Positions 43,881 through 55,979 of a DNA stretch of 64,000 nucleotides are shown in pieces. Numbering within the stretch: position 1 is the stretch's first letter; every line of letters begins with the position of its first letter. The notes under the pieces were generated by a model. That model did not search any database and was not told the DNA's origin. It saw nothing but the letters and a program-made list of their open reading frames with translations. The DNA is from Plumapathes pennacea. Taxonomy: Eukaryota; Cnidaria; Anthozoa; Antipatharia; Myriopathidae. The translations under genes were made by a program, and so were the position numbers. The DNA lies in NCBI GenBank assembly GCA_964036295.1, contig OZ038472.1:7090001-7154000 (forward strand), in the 5' to 3' direction.

Positions 43881-45599
43881 CAGCCTCGAAAGCTTTGAAA
43901 GAAGCCGCAAATGAAGCAATGAATATATCAGTGAACATATCAAAGAACATATTAATGTTCTTATCAATGAACTGCATAGCTATGCACAACTGTACAGAAA
44001 TGTACGAAGATCCTGACGTCCAGAACGTTGAGAACTTGAAGGAACAAGCTGAACGAAGGGGTTCCAAATGCAAAGATCAGAACCCGAATGATATTAACGG
44101 CGAAGCAACTTTGATTCTTGGCCATCGCTTGATAGTGTATATGGAACTGTTTAGTATGAAGGTGAACTTAAAGGTACTTTGTATTCTTTTACTTTGTATT
44201 ATTCTTGCTGATACAAGTAAAGCGTCAGAAAATCTGACTTTTCTTTGGAATCAACGTTTCACTCTGTTGTGCATTTGTGTTGTTGTTGCGACATTTTGGC
44301 TCAGTGCCATGAAGATCAAACAGGCAGCAGATAACGTGGCGTTATTATTTGAAAATTGGAACATGATTGAAGAAGAAGTGGTCGTTGGTAGATCTCGCTT
44401 TGAGCAGTTCTATTGTATTCCCAGTAATGTTTATGTGAAAGAAAATCGAACTCGTCCAAGACGAAGTCGTGAGCCAAGCCGAGTGCCTTTGAATGAACTT
44501 TCGCGCGTTCTGAACAAGGACAGGAAAAGCAGGCGACTATTACGAGAATACATTTCAAAGAATGTCCCAAAGTCGTCAAAAGTTCATGATTATACCAGAG
44601 CTTACGTACTTCACAATGCTAATGCATTCCGTGAACGTGCGCGTAAACAACATGGAAACAATAGAAAGCCACAGAAATGCAAAGAGAAAATTAGGATCAA
44701 TAAACCATCGCTGCGAGAAAGCTATAAGTTCAAAAAGAAGTTTGTCAAAAGTAAACGAGGTGCTAAGGTACGTTTGTATTTTAGAATGACTTCAAGGACA
44801 AGCATTTCGAGACCAGCTGTGTTCAGAGATAGAAATCACAAAATCAATTACTACGCGTTTTCTCTGTCAAGGGATATAGAAAAAAAATCCCGGTCCTTCA
44901 GTTGTCGATCCAAACAAAACGATCATTGCACCGTACAGTCAAGGTAATGCTGCAATATTTGGAGATAATGCTGGACGACAATGTGTAGCTATGTCTCTAG
45001 CAGCTGTCATATTTAACCACACGGATTTTATTTCTTTATCAGAGGATTTGAGCGAAATTATGAATGCTGGGAACAATCTGTATTCCACTCTTTCGCAATT
45101 ATCTAAGGACTATTTTTTGCTGCTGACAGATCTACCTGGAATGGTCACAATATATGAAACTCAGTATGAGCTGCAATACAGTGAAAGTTACGTGGGTAAT
45201 TTGTTTGGAACTTGCTTTCCCATCGAAGGCTTTGCTTACTGTACAACACTGACTGGGGCTTTTAATTTATTGCTCAGACAGGATTTCAGCTGCTTTATTC
45301 TTACAATAGGCTGTAGTACTGTAGCTGTATTTTGTTTGTCAGGTGGCAGGTTCAAAGTATTTGATTCTCATAGTAGAGATAGTTTTGGCATGGAACATCC
45401 TGAAGGAAAATGTCTATTAATTAAACTTTGTTCAGTTGGCAATTTATTGGAATATTTCCAGACTTTATATGTACACTTGCCTGCCATTACATTTGAAATT
45501 AAAGGAGTAAACATTTGTCTAACAGAAGACAGACACAACAGGCACAGATGTGAAGAACCTACAACTGTTCAGCAAAGAAGTAAAGCAATTATTTGCTAA
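43733..45599 (+). pseudogene. Element protein with C76-like cysteine-peptidase domain
   Basis: From ATG 43733 the frame is open to 44947. It has two hydrophobic segments (around 44170-44330) and a long basic region (RTRPRRSREPSR, KFKKKFVKSKRG). After an A8 run at 44880-44887, which reads through only as A7, homology moves to the frame 44889-45599. That frame starts SQGNAAIFGDNAGRQCVAMS and later has FDSHSRD. The Q-C-V-A-M Cys and D-S-H block suggest a papain-fold peptidase of the C76 / OTU-like deubiquitinase type seen in several animal transposons. Catalytic Cys and His candidates are intact. I am fairly sure of a peptidase-like domain, less sure of the family. Confidence 0.6.
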
Positions 45600-45722
45600 T
45601 GTAAGCAGTGCTGTGCAATTTCTTTCTATAGCATTTGTTTCTCTGTAATTAAATCTTGCAGCTATTGGAATTCTGATACATTAAGTGCTGTAATTGAAAA
45701 AGGTAACACATTTTACAGGAAA

Positions 45723-45938
45723 ATGAATGTTGACAAACACCTTGTGATAAGTGATTTACCAAATAAACTAGAGATATGTGCAGGCACTGATGTTAATGTT
45801 GTCTTTACTGCTAAAAGACAAGGAGTTCTGTCTAAGGACAAAAGTTTAAGCAAGCAGAATCTTCATGAACTTATTACACAAAACAATAGGAATAATACTG
45901 GCTTTCTGTTGCCAGCTGACAAAATAACATGTGTATAA
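45723..45938 (+). CDS. Short ORF downstream of the peptidase domain
   Basis: 71 codons starting MNVDKHLVISDLPNKLEI. Not recognised. It lies within the 4-kb element after a possible intron (45600-45720) and could be the last exon of the same gene. Confidence 0.3.
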   Translation: MNVDKHLVISDLPNKLEICAGTDVNVVFTAKRQGVLSKDKSLSKQNLHELITQNNRNNTGFLLPADKITCV

Positions 45939-46059
45939 TTTATTGTTTCTTGATACAGTGTCTGATGAATAAATACAGACTGTACTGTGCTTGCACACCT
46001 CTATGGTTCTATCATTTTCATGCAGAAACTCTTGCATGAGGCAGAGTTCACTTCTTACA

Positions 46060-46712
46060 TTCATGTTACAAAGCACGAATACTTGAAAGCCTAATAAAAG
46101 AAACTCATTCAGTAAAAAGAAAACAGATTATTATTGGAGCAAAGGCTGGATTAATCGTGGCCTCTGATTAGAAATAAGTGCTCGAAGTCAAACTGTCAAA
46201 ATCAGCTGTGCATAAATACAGTAAGTGTCGCAAGTCACTCTTCTCTTGCTGGCTGACCTATCACCCCTAAGCTCAAAATGCATCTCTTAAAATGAGTCTC
46301 TTAAACTTGAAGCAAATGTATGAGTGTTCTATGAAAATTTATAATTTTATCAGGTTTCCTTTGAGCAAGGTCTCAAAAACCAAGTTCTCTATGCTGTATA
46401 ATATTTTTTCTGGTGAGACTGAAACCCGATGGGGTACTCCGCTATATCAGCCACATTAGGTATGTGCCATATACATTTTTAAAGTTAGGTTATAGAAAAT
46501 CAGATATCTTGGTCTGAAATAGGCTAAGCGTTTTCAGGACTGGGCAGCACACCCACCCAAAATTATGACGAGTACCCCCCTCCCACCCACCCCCCCCCCC
46601 CCCTCTCCTGGGAGTCTCGCTCTTGTCCCTACTTTTAATGTTAGTTTATTCTCGTCTCGACCCAACTCACGCCACGAGCTCACTGGCAATGCCAGTCTTG
46701 TTCTATTTCCAA
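46060..46712 (-). repeat. Dispersed repeat R1, copy d (uninterrupted at the MITE site)
   Basis: Inverse of copy a. It holds the region around 46512-46540 (GGTCTGAAATAGGCTAAGCG then TTTTCAGGAC) that corresponds exactly to the two sides of the 5433-6663 MITE, joined with a single CTTAG. A C-run lies at 46586-46603. Confidence 0.75.
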
Positions 46713-46993
46713 CGCATGGTGATGATCAACTTGCGGAATTGACAGCGGCTTTTCCGAGCGTGCATGTGATTGGTCAGCAAATCGAGCTTTCACTAAAGCT
46801 CGTACTAAGACGTACTTTTTGAAGCGCTTTAGAACGAGTTACTTGTTTGAACTTTGCCGCTATTGGTATCGCTTTACATCCTCCTCCCATGCGGTCTCCT
46901 AAAGCGCGTTTTTTACGGTCACACAGATTTAGGCTAAAGCGCGATTAAGCAGCGCTAAAGCGCGCTTTAACTTTCTAGTGTGACCTCAGCCAC

Positions 46994-48960
46994 AAACGCG
47001 GCGGCAAAACTTCACAGCATGTGTCAGACTGTCAGTGAAAGTATGCAAATATGTCAGGAATCGGATGACAATATCTTGCACGAAGGCGCTCTGAAATAGC
47101 TTTGAAAACTAGCGAAAACATCACAGTATAATCCTACTTGGCCTTCATCACAGTTCCCGGGGCATCAAACGACAAAATATATGGCAATTGTTGAAATACC
47201 ATAATAATAACACGACCGTCATTTAACAGAAGCGTTGTACGTTAATTGATGTAAATTTTCAAAACTCACCGTTTCCTGAAAGCCATAGCTTTAGCTCTTT
47301 TCCAGCAAAGGAAACAAAACCCAAAACACTATTGTTTACATCTTCAACGATTTCAAAGTACACTGAATAGAGCAGTCCTCATACAGTACGAAAATTCCAC
47401 TTTCCATTGTATTGTGTGTCGTCATCTTGTCAAACTTGGATTCTGAAAACTACATTCCTGTTATTGTAAAAGGTGAAATTTGCCACGATGATTGTTCGAT
47501 TTCCACCAACTGTATTTTGCTATTTCTTTCTGAAGAAGTGTTTGCGTTTTAACACAATACTGGCGTCTGGGATTGTGTTCAGGTCGACCAGTTGTGCCTT
47601 TAAGAATCCGTTTCACGGCTAGTAAGCTTGCCTCCCATACACCGGCAAAATATCCGGGCAAAGTACAGCCGTTCGTCAAACTGCTTGGTCTTGTATCTGC
47701 ATCTTATTGTACAAAATCACTTCCGTTCGTACTCTTACAGCTACCGCATGTCACTAAGAAAATGGCGGTTTACAGTTAAGCTGCCGATGTAACCTCGCAG
47801 TGGTTGCTCGACGCGGATGGCCCTGGGGACGAGGTCGTACCCCACACACACACACACACACGAACATTAAATTTCGAGATGGCGACACGCTTGGAGTTCT
47901 CAAATAATGCGATTTTGCTGCATTAGCGTCGTGATTATTTCCCTCACTTCGTTCGGGGATAATAACCCCCACAGAGCACGCTAGGATGAGAAAGATCGTG
48001 TTCAGTTGCTCTGCAGGCTCAAAAGACAAGGAGAAGGGAGACTGTTGCAAAATAATGGTGAAGGTTTACGGCGCGAAATTCAAACGTTCGTCAAAAAACA
48101 GCCAAAATCGTCCAAAAGCAAGTAAATAAACTCAACAGACTACTTTATTCACAACAATTGTCCACAACTGAATATTATCTTAATTATTCTCTTGATAAAG
48201 GGAGAGTTTTACCGAAATATGTATATTTGGTTTGTTGCTCACTCATTTCCGCCATTTTATTTTTCAAAACTGTGCTGACGTCACGGGAAAGGGGGAGGAG
48301 CTATCCCTTTTATGGCGAGGGTCCTTGTTTAGGCGTCGCATTCAGTCGTACGCATCGTATAATGGTGTTGTTACTGCACAAGGTAGAAGAGCTTCACAAA
48401 CAACAACAGCAACAACAATAATATCAACAACATTGACATTATTATTCTCTGTCTTACAGCGTGCAAACTGTAGAGTACTTGATATGAAGGGATTAATTCT
48501 CTTGCTGATTCTTCCATCTTATACCGGTTACAGTAAACCAGCAATAGGCTTGTGGCTCGAGCCTCACCCAGGCTAAATGCCATCTCAGTGACTTGATTAT
48601 CTCTTTTAAGGCAATCACCGCGCCACTGCCTCTGCCCTCCTTCTTACGCTCAAGATTGCGCGTTCCCCTGGAAGCTCAGAAAGATATATACTGGGGTAAA
48701 AATGTATCTTGTTTACAGTGTCCCTGAAAAACCTGATCACAGCTTTTAAGTTCTTTCCCACGAATGGAAAAGCAACTACAACTAGCTTTATTGTTATTTC
48801 CAAAACGTCACTATTTAAAAGCTGCTGTTCTGAGTCTGAAGAGCATTTTTCAATATCCTCGCTATTCAGCAAGTCTCTGCCAGTGCCCTCTATGGCATTG
48901 CGACCAAGCCGATATCTTGATCCTTCATGTCTTCGTCAGTGCCGTCGATTACATTGCTTG
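46994..48960. other. Unassigned stretch with simple repeats
   Basis: No supported gene. (CA)n lies at 47840-47860 and (CAA)n at about 48399-48420. A GT donor-like site after a short minus-strand frame near 47272 (AAACGGTGAGTTTTG) is not enough to call an exon. Confidence 0.3.
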
Positions 48961-48969
48961 AGGTATTGA

Positions 48970-50770
48970 AGCATCATCATCATCATGTATACCTCTTGAA
49001 TGACCGAGATGCAAAGGTTCAAGGCTGACATAGTGTTCACCATGGTTTTCTGCAAAATGGCCAATATAAAAGGTTGTTACCGCAATACTTGATGAGGGAT
49101 GAAAATATGACCAGCACCAGATCCAAGAGATGACTCGACTTGAATGTTTAGATTATATAAGTTAGCTGCAGCGAAAAGTGTCACTTGGTCACCGTAGGTG
49201 TAATCTTGTGCCATGTAAGCAAGGCAGTCCTGCCAAGGTTCAAAGTGCGGAACCCATTCATGCAAGAGAAAACCGGCTTCATCCAACGGGTGCGTTTCGA
49301 GATATTCTACAATTTCCTTGTGCATGGTAAGTTTCAGGTGACCTTAAGATACCAAGTGTACTGGGTGGTATGCCAAAGTCTCAAACTGGTAGTCACCATT
49401 TCCCGGTGGATTATAAGTTTGGTGAAATCCCTGATCTTCTATCATCTGAAGGTAGTCGTCTTTATTCATTGGAACTAGGAACTTTTTCTTATGCATGTCT
49501 TTTCTCTGCCTGTTGAATTTTGCGGCCTTTTGCTTTCGCTTTTCTTCCCTGAAGGTCGGGCTTGTGATGTCATAAACCACCGTCGCTCACACTTTCCAGA
49601 TGATGGAGAAAGAAATGAAAGTTTATACGAGTGCTGTTTCAAGTTTCTTTTTTCTACCAGCGCTTCTATAACGTATTGCTTCCTTGCAGCTTTGATAGTT
49701 CCTTTTTCAGCTTGGCGAACATGAACTTTCTCGCCTACTCTGTATATAGATGGGGATCGCTCTTCAAGTGGGCTCAAACCATTCTTCTACTGCAGCATTG
49801 TGTTGCAGAGCGAGCATCTTCCCTGACTCTCTTAACATATTTGAAGCGACTTTTCTTACCCGCTTTAATAAGATTGCATTTGGCTGTATTCGCGACCAAT
49901 TCTTCACTTGCCAGTCACTTACTAGGGCTCTGTTATGATGGTAACTGGGCTTACGTGCAAAATATATCTCAAGAGGAGATTTGTACTTCAGAACTTCTTT
50001 AGGATCCTCATTCAAGATCCGCTGGTATTCAGGTAGTGTTTTGGCCCAGTTAACACCTTTTCGCCAGTTTTAGTAGGTCGTATTCTATCTTGGATCGCAG
50101 GGAATGGTGACTTTTTCTACTTTTCCCTGGGGTTGCGGATTGTTCGGGCGACTGTAGATGGTTTTCACGTTCATTTTACGACAAAGTCTCTTGACAGCTC
50201 CTTTTAACTCAGTGCCTTGGTCGCTCTGAATCATAAGAGGGAATCCGCGTTCCATATATATGCTTTTCAACTCACCAGCAATTTTCTTGCTTTTTTTTTC
50301 CTTTCAGAGGTCTGAGCCAAACAAACCTGCTGAATACGTCAACAACAGACAAAACATATCGATAAATAACTCCCTTAAAACTAACACTTCCTCCTTTTCC
50401 AAGATCCATCAGATCCACTTAGTGTCTGACTTGCACGTCCCGAGCTAGAACTGGCTTGAGAGTTGCCTTGTTTAGAAATTTAGCATTTCTGCGGTAGTGC
50501 ATTTTATTGCGGTTTAGAATATCCTAAACTCGTGGTTTGCTTAGGCCAACAAAGTTATCTTTCAGGGAATGCACAAACTTTCTGGCGCCTGATCCTTTAG
50601 GCTGAAACTTATCAGCCACAACCCCGCTAATTTCAGAACTCCTCCAAACTCGGCGGCATCTAGCAAAGAGTACCACATTGCCGTTTTCCTTTCGTATTGC
50701 CAAATCGCCCTTTGACCTCCAGTAGCGTACAGCGGCGGATTTCTGGGCCGGAAGTAACTCATTGTTTACA
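48970..50770 (-). pseudogene. Integrase-OTU transposon gene (decayed)
   Basis: Minus-strand order: decayed integrase start (about 50762-50300); core piece 50270-50085 with MIQSDQGTELKG (catalytic Asp) and NNPQPQGKVE (catalytic Glu); integrase tail 50015-49764 (SPLEIYFARKPSY); chromo-like basic piece 49777-49475 (YRVGEKVHVRQ); and an OTU domain 49325-49077 with LAYMAQDYTYGDQVTL then AANLYN. Multiple stops and frameshifts separate the pieces. The integrase plus OTU deubiquitinase layout is that of KRBA2-like / Ginger-type elements. In this OTU piece the N-terminal catalytic Cys region is not seen. Confidence 0.75.
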
Positions 50771-50779
50771 AGCTTCAGT

Positions 50780-51090
50780 AGAGCTTCCTATATGTCGTCC
50801 GAAATTGGCGATAAATTTCTGTTTCCTCTCCCTCTAGATTTCTTCTCACAGTTGGGGTTGGAACCAGAATATTCAACGAGCGAAACAAACAGAGCATAGA
50901 CTAAAAGAACCACATAGCACTTCATCCTGAAAAGGAAAGGATGTGTGTACTTCATGCAATACGCGTTCAGTCACTGTCTAGCGTTGTGTATTGGTTTCTG
51001 GAAGTTTTGAAAATCACTGTAGGTTTTTAGCTATTTTTGCCAGATCTTTATAGCTTAACCTCTTCAACAGCCTGAAGTATTTTTGGTATA
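50780..51090. other. Unassigned stretch
   Basis: No gene seen. Confidence 0.3.
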
Positions 51091-51096
51091 TATTTA

Positions 51097-51357
51097 CAAT
51101 GAGTTGCAAAATTGTTGAGACGTTCTTTAAAAGATGATAAATTTTGCGATTTGTTCCTTCGCTTTAGATAAAATTGCGCTCAATCTGATTATTTCCCCCT
51201 CCCCTTTTCAATGATGATCCTGTAATACTTTGTAACAGATTTGGGCGCTCAAACAACATTGCAATAGGGGGAGGGGAGAAGAGAAGCAAACAAGTCCAAA
51301 ATCGAAAAACAGGGCGAAAATGATATAAAGTATCTCAACTATTTTTGCAACCCGTTG
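51097..51357. mobile_element. 261-bp TA-flanked MITE (Tc1/mariner-like)
   Basis: TA dinucleotides at 51095-51096 and 51358-51359 flank inverted ends CAA(T/C)G(A/G)GTTGCAAAA ... TGTTGAGA. The interior contains paired pyrimidine/purine runs (CCCCCTCCCC on one side, GGGGGAGGGG on the other) that extend the palindrome. No ORF. Confidence 0.7.
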
Positions 51358-51424
51358 TAGAAAAATGTTGCTTTCACAGTCGCTTTACGACCATTATAGA
51401 TATTGATGAAGTTATTTTTACTTT

Positions 51425-51760
51425 ATTGCTCGTTGGGGCGTACCCCCGACGAACTTAGTTCTGCACTCCGTGTTTTCTTCTTCATATTATTTTCTTCTGG
51501 GTTACGAATTAGCACACGGTGATTGGTTCACATTGCCACGTGATATGCGATGACGTAAGGTGACTTCGCAAGCAACTTGAGATGTGGGCGCCGTGATTGA
51601 ATTGTACGTTGGTACAATTGTGTGTAAAGTTAGCTGCATCCCATCCAAACTCAACACCGATTGGCTCTGTGGAACATGCACGGACAAGCTGGGTTTTAGG
51701 GAACGATTTTGGCTTGCGTTCTTAAGTTCACCGTCATAGCCGTAAACAAATGTTTGATGG
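51425..51760 (+). repeat. Dispersed repeat R3
   Basis: ATTGCTCGTTGGGGCG...GACGAACTTAG, TTCTGGGTTACGAATTAGCA, GGTGATTGGTTCACATTGCC and ATGCGATGACGTAAGG match the 43.5-kb and (inverted) 21.1-kb copies. Confidence 0.6.
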
Positions 51761-52109
51761 ATACCGCTACGGAATTGCAAATAATTCTGTAGACGCTAAT
51801 TCTTTGTCCCGACGAACTTCCTGCGGCGACACGAAATACCTCTGGGAAGAGACCAGGCCGAAAACGGACAACAAAGCCATGACAAACTTTAGCCGTAAAC
51901 AATGATGACTTTAATATGCTTTACACTGTACATGACATCTGTTGCCTCGTACATACTGTAGCTGTTTTGTAAAGTTTTTCGTCAAAAGTATATTCGTTTT
52001 CGTGATAAAAAATATCAATTCTTACAGTTTAAGACTCTGCACAACGCTGCTTTGTGAATATATTACATGTTCACGCTGCGCGCGAGCGTGACAGTTGTCA
52101 AAATGCTTC

Positions 52110-52745
52110 GGCTTATTGTACAGCGTCTGTTGAAATATTTCTTCCATTCGATCATGTAGCCTTTGTTTCGTAGTGGTAATTGTATACTAGAAATGAAAAA
52201 TACATCGAAATAATTCTGAGCATTGAGTTTGTTAGTCACAAATGACTGAACACGCTGTGAACAAAACCGCAATACTATTGTAAACAAGTATCGTGTTACT
52301 TTCCTCGCTGTCAATTTTATATTTGTTACGGAGCGGGAATACTCGAAAGCCTCAAAGAAGAAACGCATTCAGTACAAAATATGTACATAAGCATTAAAGC
52401 CAAGGCTAGATTATCGTGGCCTCTGATTAAAAATAAGTGTTCAAGGTCAAACTGTCAAATCGACTGAGCATGAAAAGATAAGTCACGCATTACTCTTTTC
52501 TTGCGGGCTAACCTTTTCATTCAACCTTTAAGAAGCAAGTGTATGAGTGTTGTAATGATAATTTAAAGTAATAGGTTTCATTTGAGCAAGGTGTCAAAAG
52601 TCAAGTTCTCTATACTGTATGATATTTTTTCTGGTGAGAAACTGAAAGTATCTCTTGGGAGTCTGGCTCTTGTCCCTACTTTCCATGTTAGTTTCTTCTT
52701 GTCTAGACCCCACCCAACGAGCTCACTGGCAAACCAGTCTTGTTC
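52110..52745 (-). repeat. Dispersed repeat R1, copy e
   Basis: Inverse of copy a from AAGACTGGTTTGCCAGTGAG (52740) down to the ACATGATCGAATGGAAGAAA region (52150). A 101-codon minus-strand ORF (52368-52063) resembles the 7004-7261 ORF of copy a over about 80 codons (FVTNK-NA--YF-VFFISSIQ). Confidence 0.65.
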
Positions 52746-53099
52746 TTAATAGATTAATATATCATCTGATTAGTTGTGTTCAGGTTTGGGTCTAAAGTTT
52801 GATTGACCTTTACTACATTTGTGGCCAAATCCTTTACACTTGTGACCTTCATTACACTTGTGGCCATTTATTACATTTGAGGCCTCAACAGCCAAATTGG
52901 TTCAAGCTCACCGAATCTAGCAAAGAATCATGTTCGATAACAACAGCAGCAATTCATGGATATGCGTCGACTTCCGTTTAATTTGTAGCTCGAGCCGATA
53001 ACCTAACTTGCTTACAGGTTTATAGCCATACAGTGGAACCCCGATATAAAGAAGTGCAAAGGGACAGGGAATATGTGCTTGTTTTATCGTTATATAAAC

Positions 53100-54625
53100 T
53101 ATGGTTTTCGTTTTTCTTTCGGGAAAACGTCGCTTACAATGTTCGTTGCAAGATCCTGGAGGATGTTATTGGTGACAGCCTGACCAACCAGATGGAAGCA
53201 CACGACCTACTAAGCAATAAACAATGGGGCTTTCGAAGAAATCACTCTACTGAAGGTCTTTTATTCCACCTAACTGAAACATGGAAGGATGCATTGGACC
53301 AGGGCCTAAAAATTGGCGTGCTTTTCATAGATTTCCGAAAAGCATTTGACTCTGTCAACCATGTTATCCTCCAAGAAAAGCTGAAAGCTGTAGGTGTATA
53401 TGGCGACCTCCTTTCTTGGCTTACTGACTACATGTCTAACCGCAAACAATTTGTTCAAATATGTGGAAACAAATCTGAGGCTAAACATATCAAACACCGA
53501 GTACCCCAAGGCTCAAATTTTGGACCGAAGCTATTCTCGATATATGTAAACGACTTTCCAGAATCTATAACGAGTGCTGACCTGTTTATGTATGCTGACG
53601 ACACCACAATCTACACCATCGGTCGGGACATAGACAACATCATCTTGACATTACAGTCAATATTGAACCAAGTCCACACCTAAAACGGAAGCCCTACTAA
53701 TTTTAAGACAGAATTTTACTGGCCCCTTACTACCACTGAAATATGGAAACAGCACCATTGAGCTTAAGTCAACATCTCAATGCCTCGGTGTAACCATTGA
53801 CAACAAGCTGTCTTGGCAGGAACACACCAAGAAAGTATGCAAATGATTCAGCGGGAAGGTTGCAGTATTAAAACGGATTAAATTCCTACCAAGGCCCATT
53901 CTGGAAACCATCTATTATAAAACAATTATTCCAAGTGTACTGTATGGCATTGTCATATGGGGCTCCTGCTCTCCCGCTTTGATGGAGGACATTGAACGCA
54001 TTCACATCAGAGCTACTAGATTAATTTATAATATACCCAGAGACATTAACAGAGAGCAGATTATGAAATTGGAACATTGGTATCCAATTTCCTAATTTTA
54101 TGTTAAGAGACTCTTAATACTAACTCATAAAGCATATTATGGGAAGAACATACAGGTCCTTAATGGCCTGACTGAAAAAGCCAACAGAACGTACAATCTA
54201 AGGAAATCCTTAAATGTCAAGGTCCCTAGACCAAGAACTGAGGTTGGCAGATCAACCTTTAAGCATAGGGCTGCTTTAACTTGGAACCTTCTCCCTGGTC
54301 ACATCAAGGACTGCCCTACCTTATCTTCCTTTAAGAATAAACTTAGAGTAAATGATAAAATTTAAATGATAAAGTTTGAAATCAGTAAAGTATGCTAAGG
54401 GTTCTTGTTTAACATCTTTTAAAGGTGAGGATTATGTATACTTTAGCTAATGTTTTTAAATTATTATTGTATATTATAATTATAATTATAATAATAATTA
54501 TTATGAACTTAGTATTTTAGCTATAGTAGTTAGATTTTGCAGGTCCACATCAGGACTTACGTCTTGCCAATTTACTGTAACCTGCTTTACCAAATAAAAT
54601 ATGTATGTATGTATGTATGAATGTA
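53100..54625 (+). pseudogene. LINE C: 5'-truncated reverse transcriptase
   Basis: The RT palm is open to 53683: NKQWGFRRNHSTE, FIDFRKAFDSVNH, VPQGSNFGPKLF and the YADD box (MYADDTTIY). Past a frameshift there, homology continues (STSQCLGVTIDNKLSWQEH, PSVLYGIVIWGS, RIHIRATRLIYN) through a TGA near 53845 and a TAA near 54095. It ends at about VNDKI*, then a 3' UTR and a (TATG)n tail at about 54600-54627. It lacks the endonuclease, the normal outcome of incomplete reverse transcription. Confidence 0.82.
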
Positions 54626-54629
54626 TGAT

Positions 54630-55285
54630 AGTGAATTTGGTCAATCCTGGATTAATGCTGACCAGCTTTTAAAAACTCGGGTCCCGGGAGTGAGCCTGGC
54701 TCCAAGTGATGGATCTCTAAGAAACTGCTAAATACAGTGTAGCTAATGTTTCCTTGTTCACTCTTCTAGTGGCGGGCAGCAAAACGCTGGATTTAACGTG
54801 CATAAGGATGCCAGCACTGTGGGAACCGCAGGTTCATTGGATCCTTTGACGTGGGCGAATGGGCCCCGCACATGGCGATACGGGAGAAGCGATGCTTGTT
54901 GACTTTTTATGTATCAGACGCCAGATTGTCCTTACTGTACTGTGTCAGTCGCTAGAATTTAAAAGGAAAAGATCAAGCTACACATTGCTCACACCTCAGT
55001 ATGAAGACTCTGGCCGGAAATCCCTGAAGTAGGTAAGACTTTAGCCAAAACTTGTCCATAAAGTTGTGTACAATCTGTCAGCTCGCCTGCCTACTGTGAA
55101 AATGAGACTTCCTGATATTAGCGGTATCAAAATGCTATCTTTCACACACTTTCAAAAGCTGTTACAGTCTTTCAGTTTCGCGGAACAAGTGCGCAGAGAA
55201 ATGCGCCATCCGGGCTGCGTTGATCCAAATATATTTTCATAAGAACACATGCGAAAAAACTGTCAGTAGCAAAAATATAATGGAA
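54630..55285. other. Unassigned stretch
   Basis: No gene, RNA or terminal repeat recognised. Confidence 0.3.
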
Positions 55286-55289
55286 ATTT

Positions 55290-55976
55290 AGAAAGCTTGG
55301 TAGAAGAAACGCAATTTAGGAGACGAAAAGCAGGTAAGTAATGAAGCGCAGGCTAGATTAATCGTGGCCTGCGATTAGAACAAATGTTCGAAGTCAAACT
55401 GTCAAAACAATTATGCATGAAAATGAGATATGTCACGCAATTACTCCCAAACTCAAAATGTAGATACATTTGCTTTTGAAGCAAATGTACGAGTGTTGTA
55501 ATTATAACTTATAGTTTAATCAGGTTCATTTGAGTAAATCAAAAGCCAAGTTCCCCATACTGTATGATATTTTTTCGGGTGAGAAATTGAAAGAGAAAAT
55601 TGAAGTTGATCACTCTTGGGAGTCTCGCTCTAGTCCATAGAATGCTTATTCAACAATTCATATGGTACGTGCGGACACTTGCCACACCAAACTTGAATCC
55701 CAGCATCTGTCGCGTTTTCACGCGACAAAACTTGTTAGTTTTTTAAAACCCCTTTCAAGTTTTTAGTTTTCACCGCCTTTGAAGTTTACTATATTTAAAA
55801 TTTACTTTTATTATTGAAGAGTCTACAGTAATTGGCCACAAGCTGTTGTAACTATACCGCCTTTTCCTACATGCGTATGCTCTTGTTTATGTAAATAGTT
55901 GCTTATGCAATTTAGTTTTATTATTGGTTTAGCGAAGTTAAATAAACAAATAAATAAATAAATAAATAAGTAAATA
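55290..55976 (-). repeat. Dispersed repeat R1, copy f, with extension and (AAAT)n tail
   Basis: The R1 landmarks are inverted up to 55640. The block shared with 31462-31560 follows to about 55740, and the sequence runs on the plus strand to an (AAAT)n array at 55940-55975. That is a retroposon-like tail. Confidence 0.55.
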
Positions 55977-55979
55977 TAG

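Larger units (their letters stand above)
42952..46993. mobile_element. 4.0-kb element with GCGCTTTA-rich inverted ends
   Basis: Ends start GTGGCTGAGGTCACACTAGA on both sides. About 38 bp match in inverse orientation with one mismatch. Beyond that, both arms (to about 43045 and from about 46889) carry several GCGCTTTA / TAAAGCGC motifs rather than strict complementarity. No clear target duplication is seen (left ...TGAATACA, right AAACGCGG...). Inside is a basic-rich ORF leading into a cysteine-peptidase domain. No DDE motif was found, so the mobility enzyme is unidentified or absent. A copy of R1 lies in its right part. Confidence 0.72.

Noticed and set aside
44160-44335. Two hydrophobic segments as evidence of a membrane protein
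   Set aside because: They lie in a region of the ORF without recognised homology that could be non-coding or intronic; not enough to call a membrane protein.
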